Below, one piece after another: positions 56,881 to 64,000 of a stretch of 64,000 bases of DNA; the stretch's first letter is position 1, and each line of letters starts with the position of its first letter. Position numbers and translations under genes: made by a program. This DNA is from Tolypeutes matacus (lineage: Eukaryota; Chordata; Mammalia; Cingulata; Chlamyphoridae). The stretch covers positions 2,963,908 to 3,027,907 of the forward strand of contig JAKSZT010054324.1 in NCBI GenBank assembly GCA_026826555.1. The letters run 5' to 3'. Under the pieces are notes generated by a model. The model was not told where the DNA came from. It was given only the letters and a program-made list of their open reading frames with translations, and made no database searches.

Positions 56881-58119
56881 ATTACAAACCCTTAGCCAAG
56901 TCCATACCAGCACCCCAGATACAGGAATCAGAATTTTTGCTGGTACACAGGAAGTGTGTGTCGTTTGCAAGCAAAGGAATGTTATGGCCCATTAATTTGA
57001 TTTGTTTTCACATTTATAAAAGGGAAACATGAGTTTATAATGTTTGGGAATTGTAACCTAAATGGCTTCACAGTATCATTTTGAGTCCATGTCTATCTTT
57101 TACAGTTTTTCTATTTCCCCCATCATTATTGAACTGCTACCAGTTGCTTCTTGCTGTTGCCTATACTGCCTTCTAAAACTACATTCTAGGATTTTTTTAG
57201 TTATAACATGTTATAGGGTCAAATATGTTAAAATCACAATTCAAATAATATTGTTACCTTCTGATAACAAGTCTGAGTAGTGCACCTTGTGACTGGTGAA
57301 GGTGCATGCGTCACTACAGGATCCTTCTGATACCAGGACCTGATACCGCTATTCATTATCTGCTGTGATACTTCATGCATGGTGGCTACTAATGCTTTCA
57401 TGATTTCCCAGCTCCAAGCCATTTTGTATATTTGCCTTTGCCAAATATTTATCCCATAGATAAATGATGTATCTCTAGACCCTTTTGTTTCATCCTAGTG
57501 ATGGGATAGTAAAGTTTTTATGTTTCTTAGGAGTTTCGTATGATTATATGAACTAGTTGCTTCAATACCGGTGAGTCTAGGAGTTTAGTATGTTATAACT
57601 CAGTATATAAATATCAACTTTATTAATGAATTAAAAGTCAACATTATGTGATAAAGGGAAATTAATATAAAGGTAAATATCTACTTGGCTTTATGTTTTT
57701 TATCTCAGAATCCCAGAAATGGTCTCAACCAAGGAAGATATTTTTCTCATGTCCCAGTTTGTGTTGAACATGAACCATCCATGTTCAGGTTCAAACTATC
57801 ATCATTTTGGATTCACCTGCAACCACAGTGACCGCCAGTTATGGCCTGAAGCATGTATCCAGAGGAGTTCACAGATCAGAAGAGCATTTCCTTGGGGATA
57901 ATATTTACCTCTGTCTTCTGACTTTCATGGCCTTGCATCATCCTCTCTGATTTCTAAGGTTCCAGAATCATTTTCCTGTTCTCATCACTTGAGATTTGTC
58001 CTCTCCTTCAACCCAAACCTTGCTCTTCCCTAGAGACTATGGGAAATATTATACCTTTAAGTTTTGCTCCATGACCTACAACCATGATCCAACCACAAGG
58101 AAATACATTCATATAGTTG
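56881..58119. other. Unassigned sequence
   Basis: A diverged repeat of 'taggagttt(c/a)gtatg' occurs near 57530 and 57580. No gene recognised. Confidence 0.3.
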
Positions 58120-58275
58120 CATATTAATGACAATAAATACAACTTGTTGAACCATTTCCACATGCCAGGAACTGTACTAAGGGCTTCTCACACATTATTG
58201 TATTTAATCCTCAATTTATCCTTAGTCTCTAAAACATCTAATAGTTCCCATTACCCACTGATTAAATTGATGTGA
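58120..58275 (-). mobile_element. MIR-like fragment
   Basis: 'catgccaggaactgtactaa' and 'gggcttctcacacattattg' then 'ttaatcctcaattta' fit the antisense MIR 3' side. Confidence 0.5.
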
Positions 58276-58756
58276 AACCTATATAAGCATGTATTTGTGT
58301 GTATGTGTGAAAATAAAAAGCTTACTTAGACAACAGGAAAAATATATTTCTACTTTAAGTAGGAAAATAAGCCTTCAGAGAAGGTTTAAAAGAAACAAAA
58401 ACCTAAGTAACAATCTAGTACATATTTCATAATCATTATTAGCTTTGACTATCTCAGTATATGCTTTTAAAGGTCATCTCTTATTATAGTCTATCTCAGA
58501 TCACTTTTCTTATCTTCTGACATAATGTCCTTCATCTTATTTTGCACTTTTCTTTGTTTATACTTATGGTTCCTTTCATAGCTCCTCCTCCTGGCACTTG
58601 GAGTGCTAAATTTCCCCATCTGCCTCTCAGTTTCCAAGTGGCTTAAACATCTCTCCCACCAAAGAGATCCAAAAGCCTTGCATCTTCTTTCTCCTCTGTC
58701 TTCCGAGTAGCTCTGAGCGTGACCCTACCTGGTTTTAATTTACACCTTAGTACTCC
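58276..58756. other. Unassigned sequence
   Basis: No recognised feature. Confidence 0.3.
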
Positions 58757-58922
58757 TCAGTGTGTTGGCCACAGATCAAAGGCAGCAGAACTGTTGGGAT
58801 GCTTGTTAAAATTCAGATTCCTGGATCCCACCTTCAAGAAATGATGATTCAGTGTGTTTGACCTTACATTTTTACAAGTCTCTAGTGATAGTAATATGCA
58901 CTAAAGTCTGAAAATCTCTGTT
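58757..58922. mobile_element. MER5-like hAT MITE, worn
   Basis: 'cagtgtgttggccacagatc', 'aaggcagcagaactgttggg' and 'atgcttgttaaaattcagat' lead to 'gcactaaagtctgaaaatct', the MER5A/B order with decayed ends. Confidence 0.65.
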
Positions 58923-59230
58923 CTAGATGAAAACTTGTATTATCACTTGAATTCTTAAAGGGGCCTTGTGTTTGGGACATTTTAAAACCATCAAACAAAA
59001 CATGAATTAAACTAATTTCTTCTTAGGAGTTTCTCCGCATAGAGGGTTTTTTATATACTTACTTTCATATAGGCCTGCCAGTCCTATTTCTGAAAGTTTC
59101 TGTGAGTTTATGTAGTAAGCACCTAATAAGTACTTGTCTGTGCAGTGTTTGATGGTTGCTTTGGAGCCTGCTGCACCAGGATTAAATTGGTCCTACAGGG
59201 CCAAAAGAGGTAAATTTTGGATGATTACAA
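58923..59230. other. Unassigned sequence
   Basis: No recognised feature. Confidence 0.3.
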
Positions 59231-59320
59231 ATATGTGTGTGTGAGTGTATATGTATGTGTGTGTATATATATCTACATATATACATTTAAATGTCTACAT
59301 ATATGTATATATAGATGTTT
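59231..59320. repeat. TG/TA compound microsatellite
   Basis: TG repeats grading into TATACA-type repeats. The Tyr/Val-rich 65-aa frame over it is an artefact. Confidence 0.85.
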
Positions 59321-59429
59321 CTTTCAATTATTATATGTATAGATATGAACTTTTGTACATTCCACAGGAATGGAATAGTTCCAAGAACATGATTTTCTGT
59401 GATTCACAAAAGAACTTCAAACTGCAACT

Positions 59430-59640
59430 GCCACTGTGCTAAGTGCTTTATATCCACCCTCACAATTAATCCTGGCAGAAACTTTATGAAATAAATTTTC
59501 TTTTCTCCCATTTTATAGATGAGGAACAGAACACAGAAATGTTGAGTAACTTGCCCAAGGTCACAAAGCTGAGAAAGCAATGGAACCTGGGTTCTCTGAG
59601 TTCATGCTTCATACATGACTGCCTCCCATCCTGTATAATA
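59430..59640 (-). mobile_element. MIR SINE
   Basis: 'cccattttatagatgaggaa', 'agtaacttgcccaaggtcac' and 'ggaacctgggttctctgagt' are antisense MIR, well preserved. Confidence 0.85.
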
Positions 59641-59839
59641 TATTCCATTAATGCTTGCTTCTCTAGTAGCAGTTATGGCTCCCTATATGTAACAGGTACT
59701 CAACAAATTATTTTTTTTGTATGATAATGTATAGCACAATAAGCTGGTACAAACACAGAAGATTCTTAGTGCTCTAAGTCAGGCTTGTGTCATTTGGGCT
59801 ACTCTTCAGTCAGCTTAGTAGGTAGGTAACATTTTGAAC
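59641..59839. other. Unassigned sequence
   Basis: 'tatgtaacaggtactcaaca' near 59686 hints at an L2 end. Confidence 0.3.
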
Positions 59840-60040
59840 TCCTACAGCCAAATCATTGGCTGAATATGCATACCATCACTTCTGAAACCTTGGACAAGTG
59901 ATTTAACCTCCATGTGCCTGAATTTCTTTATCTGTAAAATGGGGATGCTCATTGTAAAGAATAAATAAATTGAGATGTGTAAAGTATAGAGTAACCCAAT
60001 TTTAAGTGTTTGCTAAGGTTACTATTATTATTGTGCAGAA
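59840..60040 (+). mobile_element. MIR SINE
   Basis: 'aaccttggacaagtgattta', 'acctccatgtgcctgaattt', 'ctttatctgtaaaatgggga' and 'ttaagtgtttgctaaggtta' are in MIR order. Confidence 0.8.
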
Positions 60041-60089
60041 CAGAAAATCTAGAGTATTCATTGACTTTCATCTACTTAGTAACGTTATA

Positions 60090-60600
60090 TTATGCAACAA
60101 CTATGGATGAAGTTTATGTTCAGTAGACAAGACAGACATGGTGCTTGTCCCAATGCGACCAACAGCCCATCTGAAAAGATGGACAATTATGTAGGTATAA
60201 TAAGCTATGAGGACTCTCATACTGAATTGGAGGCAGATTGGAAGCATACATAGCAGTAGGTCCAGGCTACAAAAAGCCTTGAATGTTGATATCTCCAGCA
60301 AAATTTTAGATAAGGATATGCATGATCAAGATGGTCTCTGAGGCACTTAAAACTGATAATAAAGTAAAAAAAGGAATCAAGGGGGCAGAGACTAAGGACC
60401 AAGAGAATGACTAAGATGTGATTTTTGTAGTCTAATATAAGCTTATAATATCTATTATAATATAATAGAAACATGATAGAGTAGAATAAATGGAGAAATG
60501 CAGAGTATATCTCAAAAGAAGAATCAACAGGACTTATTGGCTGATCAGGCAAAAAAGAAAAAAAAGAAAAAAGAAGGACTTGCCTAAGGACTCAGAGCAG
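60090..60600 (+). repeat. Ancient mammalian repeat, unclassified
   Basis: 'agacatggtgcttgtcccaa' and 'tacaaaaagccttgaatgtt' match the old series at 16.3 kb. An A/G tract follows at 60550-60574. The 111-aa minus frame at 60217-60552 has no domain. Confidence 0.4.
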
Positions 60601-60681
60601 GTTAAGTAAAGAGAGGGATCCAGAGTCTCTTGAACTGTGGTTCCCATGGTTTGAATGTAATAGTGAGAGGCTTCCTTTTAT

Positions 60682-60850
60682 TCTGTGATTCTCAAAGTAT
60701 AGTTCCAGTACCATGTGGGAGCTCTCTAGAACTGTAGATTCTCAGGCCCTAGCCCACTGAATCAGAAATTCTCAGGATGGAGTCTCACAATCTGTGGTTG
60801 AACAAGTCATCCAGGTTACTCAGATGAACCAAAAGTTTGAAAGCCACTGC
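60682..60850. mobile_element. MER5-like hAT MITE
   Basis: 'tctgtgattctcaaagtata' at the start, 'agcccactgaatcagaaatt' in the middle and 'gtttgaaagccactgct' at the end follow the MER5A order. Confidence 0.75.
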
Positions 60851-60859
60851 TCTAATTCA

Positions 60860-61255
60860 TTCACTCATTTAATCATCATTTTAAAGGGCTTATTTTGCAC
60901 AAGGAGCATATATCTGCCAGGTGGGATGATACAGTCTAGTGGGAGGACACAAACATCAAAACTTACACAAATAATCATATAATCATGGTAGCAAAAAGTA
61001 TTCTCAGCACATTTAACACAGGGACTTATCCCTGAAGAAATGGTATCTAAGATGAGTCCTGAAGCACCAGCAAGTTTCCCGGGTGAAAGCATGCTACTGT
61101 GGAGACATGAAGAAAACTGGCTAGAGCACAAGGAAGGACAATTGGAAGCGTGATGAGGATGAAGCAGACATAGAAACCTGATCATGGAGGCCCCCTGGCC
61201 ATCACTGAAGGATTTTGAGAGAAGCAGCAGCTTGATCAGATTTGCATTTCTTTAA
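60860..61255 (+). repeat. Ancient mammalian repeat, unclassified
   Basis: 'acagtctagtgggaggacac', 'agatgagtcctgaagcacca', 'gaaggattttgagagaagca' and 'gcttgatcagatttgcattt' fit the same old repeat family as at 16.3 kb, with its 3' portion preserved. Confidence 0.5.
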
Positions 61256-61939
61256 AAACCACCTTGTCTCTACTTGTGTAGATTATACTTAATACCACTG
61301 TATCTACACAGATATAAATTCAGCCATCTTCAGCAGTGGCCCGATGCTTACAGAAGCTTCCAGTCTGTTAGGCCCTCTGCCCTCTAGGTCAGAAGCCCAG
61401 TTCTGATGCCCCCCCATCAAATCTGCATGCTTTCTGACCCTACAATTCTCCTGTCTAGTTCAAAAGTAATTATTCGAGTTTGAGTTTTAAACTGGCCTCC
61501 AACCATGAAACCAAAGAGTTTCAATTTAATTTCCCTTTCATGTACATTCACACCTTGACTCCTTTTGAGAAAAACCAAATATTGATACTGATAATAAGTT
61601 CATTTTATGCTTTGGCAGAAAAAAAAGGCTCAGCTAAATTCACCATTAAATACACTCCTCTCATGATGGAGTCTCCATTTAAGGCAGGCTCCTATTAGCT
61701 GAGAAAAGAGTGTCCACTGAGGTATGAAATGTTTATTGTAGCTAGTTCCTGCAAGCACTGCCAAAAGAGAGATAGTAATTTCAATGGCCAAAAGCCACAA
61801 TGCACAGGACATGAATTATGTATGACTGTCTCTTTAAAACAAATCAGCATAAATTATCCCATAGGTCAGACTGCAGGAATTGGGGGCCCCTGAAAGAAAT
61901 ATTTTGCCTTGGTCTTCTAGGCATCAGAAACCTTGGGAT
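61256..61939. other. Unassigned sequence
   Basis: No recognised gene or repeat. Confidence 0.3.
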
Positions 61940-62260
61940 GTGAAAGTGGTGACTGACTGAGATTTCAAATCACAACCTTCAATGTTTACAGGGACAAAAG
62001 GGAAAGAAGGAGCAGTGACCTGCATTTTTTGAGCATCATCTGTCAAGATACCAGTAATCAACACGTGATTATTATCCTCATCAGCCCAAAGCATGAAAGT
62101 AATTGAGTGAAAAAAATCCTCACATTATGTGAAATGATTACTGCCTTTGAGCCATAATAAACAATGATCTGGCTGTGATGTGAGGCAGCAAAACAAATGA
62201 GTACTGCAGCTGCTGGTGCAGTGCCAGAATCATTACCAGAGTCTATAGCCACCAACTCCT
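61940..62260. promoter_or_regulatory. Low-repeat block, candidate conserved regulatory DNA
   Basis: Dense developmental-type motifs without repeats: SOX-like 'aacaatg' (62160-62166), E-box 'cagctg' (62207-62212), 'gtaatcaac' near 62054 and 'gtgattatta' near 62065. The function is inferred from motif density only. Confidence 0.3.
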
Positions 62261-62599
62261 CCCCTTTAGTAAGGACATGATTTAGTTATCAAGGCTGGGG
62301 AGATGCTTCTCAAGTTCCCCTTCTTAGATGCCACCTTGGCTTCCACACTGGGGAAGGTGGCTGCCTTGCGTGAGCCTCCTCTCCAGAGCTCAAGTTCACA
62401 TTCACCACTGGCTCCCCAGGACTGTGAGGGCATCCATTACAAGGCAGTGATTGTGGAACAAAGGGACACACTTGTTGCTTTCAAATGTCAATGATCAAAC
62501 TAGGTGGGCAAGTGGCAGCGTAAATGTGGAGGAACTGCCAAGGGAAACTCTGACCTTCCCAGAGTATGAGGCCGGACATTAATGAAACATCAGAAAGGG
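62261..62599. other. Unassigned sequence
   Basis: A 63-aa plus frame (62303-62494) shows no domain. Confidence 0.3.
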
Positions 62600-63510
62600 T
62601 TCTCTGCTGGTGGGCCTGTTTGGTCAAGGCCATGGCAGGGTGAAAGGAATTCTGGGGATATGTCTAGTAGCACCCCATAAATTAGGCTGGGTGGAGCCAC
62701 TGGATAGTTTCATAGAGAAGTTGTAATCCATGAGCTCAAGCTTGGCTTTTCCTTGCCCCACCGGTAAAGCGGAGCCAGCTGTTAGCTGAGGTCACAAGGG
62801 AAACTGTCATCCCCAACCCTTTCATCCAGAGAGTCACAGCCAAGATCTGCTCAACTGGAGCAGAAAGCTGCTAGAGCCATAAACTAATGGGAAAACTTAA
62901 ATGGTAATTTTGATGAAATGTTGGAAGTTGGAGTATGGTCTAACTGGAGTATATGAACCTCCCAAGGGCCACAGTCATATGGGAACTCTGACACTTTCGT
63001 GGGTTTCACTACCAGGAAGCCCCCCTGATTGTCACAGTGAAGAGCCAAGAAAGATCCCTCTTGGCCCTGGCACAGGAAAATGAAGAGCAACCATTGTGAA
63101 ATATGCCCAGAGCATTCTCCATAACAAAGGCCTACCCTCAAGGGGAAAAGATTTTATACTAGGGGAAAGTACATATCTCTAACTCCAACACCCTCTAGCC
63201 TTCCTGTCCCCTGGGGAGTGGGAAAGCCAAGAAATACTTGGTAAGGTTACATCCAGGGACACATGCCCACTAAAAGACTGAGATTTAATCCTTAGATTGT
63301 AGAATACCACCCCTTCTCCCAAACCTTATCACACCATACCAGGAGGGCTCCAATATAATTACAGTGGATTACAGCTGAGACTGCTGCAAGGTACAGACTG
63401 CATTTAAGGAGAACACTAAAATAAGGATACTAGAGGAATTTGAAGTTTCTGGTACCTGCAGTTATAGCAAACATTAAACAGGGCCCCTGAATCTTAGCCA
63501 GATTGTAATG
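62600..63510 (+). repeat. Possible ancient L1 5'UTR-like retroelement segment
   Basis: 'ggattacagctgagactgct', 'gcaaggtacagactgcattt' and 'atagcaaacattaaacaggg' (63365-63480) recall old retroelement 5'UTR text, and 62700-63300 has a similar non-coding, CpG-poor but GC-moderate make-up. No following ORF1 is present. Assignment from memory and weak. Confidence 0.3.
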
Positions 63511-63750
63511 ATGTTTGACTGCTGATAGGTTTTACGCCTCACTCCTCCCTTTTCCCCTTGCTCCCCATATCTGGTCAAGCTACAGAAAAAGCCTAGGTGC
63601 TCACTCATTTGGTGCTGGTGGTAGATTTAAATCATGCAAGCCCTTGTCCACATGTGGGAGCTCTCACTCCAGCTGCACCCAACCCAAGCCAGTCTCTCCT
63701 CTCCTTGATCTCTCAAGCCATTTCAGACCTGCTTGAGAGGACACCCATGC
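63511..63750. other. Unassigned sequence
   Basis: Two overlapping plus frames (63515-63809) without domain; one runs into the following poly-T. Confidence 0.3.
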
Positions 63751-63797
63751 TTTTTTTCTTTCTTTTTCTTTTTTCTTTCTTTCTTTTTTTTTTTTTT
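63751..63797. repeat. T/C-rich SINE tail
   Basis: Poly-T with C interruptions, the reverse complement of the A-rich tail of the adjoining SINE. Confidence 0.85.
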
Positions 63798-63798
63798 A

Positions 63799-64000
63799 TG
63801 AGATACTAGAGTGGGGGATCGAACCCCAGACCTCATATGTGGGACTCCAGCACTCAACCACTGATCCTCATTGGCTCCCCTGAGTTGGTTTTTTGTTTGT
63901 TTGCTTGTTGTTTGTTTTTTTGTTTTTAGGAGGCACTGGGAACCAAACTCGGGAAATCCCATGTAGGAAGCAGGTGCTCAGCTGCTTGAGCCACATCCAC
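63799..64000 (-). mobile_element. Heterodimeric tRNA-derived SINE, cut by window end
   Basis: Minus strand: the left monomer begins beyond 64000 and shows 'gtggatgtggctcaagcagc' and B-box-like 'gagtttggttcccagt'. A linker and the hinge 'ccaactcaggggagccaatg' follow, then the right monomer with 'ggggttcgatcccccact' and the A tail. Third copy of the dimer in this window. Confidence 0.85.

Noticed and set aside
60217..60552. 111-aa minus-strand hydrophobic frame resembling a membrane protein
   Set aside because: Hydrophobicity follows from AT-rich antisense sequence; it overlaps an old repeat and has no family signature.

Overview
The window is vertebrate nuclear DNA from a placental mammal, and the lineage-specific repeats point to a xenarthran (sloth, anteater or armadillo). 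The best clues are tRNA-derived SINEs with heads like 'TGTGGCTCAA' and 'TGTGGCTCAGTGGTTGAG' that end in 'CAGTACCTCAAAA' plus poly-A. Two further clues are a MaLR-type LTR starting 'TGTGATGGCTTGGAGCTGT' and an L1 whose ORF1/ORF2 match no primate, rodent or carnivore subfamily I know. A two-toed sloth is my leading guess, from memory only. I found no protein-coding exon, no canonical structural RNA gene, no CRISPR array and nothing bacterial or phage-like. The sequence is AT-rich, and nearly all open frames are short, repeat-derived or chance.

Layout. 1-12.8 kb: an old L1 3' end split by a SINE, a hAT-type MITE with target duplication, TG/TA microsatellite, and an odd composite repeat at 5.9-7.6 kb whose two halves seem inverted relative to each other. 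12.8-22 kb: MIR and other ancient debris around a low-repeat block at 13.2-14.1 kb rich in homeodomain/POU-like motifs. 22-31.5 kb: two L1 3' ends in opposite orientation, two MaLR LTRs, L2 tails, a low-repeat block at 26.7-27.4 kb and a very young-looking SINE at 27.95 kb. 31.5-44 kb: old antisense L1, MIRs, a MER5-like element, two heterodimeric SINEs and a longer-type SINE. 44.1-47.3 kb: the dominant element, a sense-strand L1 with 5'UTR, a broken ORF1, and an ORF2 whose endonuclease region is joined straight to its C-terminus with the reverse transcriptase gone. 47.3-64 kb: mostly unique or ancient DNA, a long (TTTTA)n array, an old L2 carrying two solo LTRs in opposite orientation, more MIR/MER5 relics, and a third heterodimeric SINE cut by the window edge.

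There is no gene network to describe. This looks like intergenic or deep intronic DNA. The points most worth following are the heterodimeric SINE architecture, the RT-less L1, the composite inverted repeat at 5.9-7.6 kb, the perfect adjacent palindromes at 12.66-12.74 kb, and several low-repeat blocks that may be conserved regulatory DNA. I did not find an undescribed biological system that I could defend. Repeat family names below come from remembered consensus patterns, not from a search.
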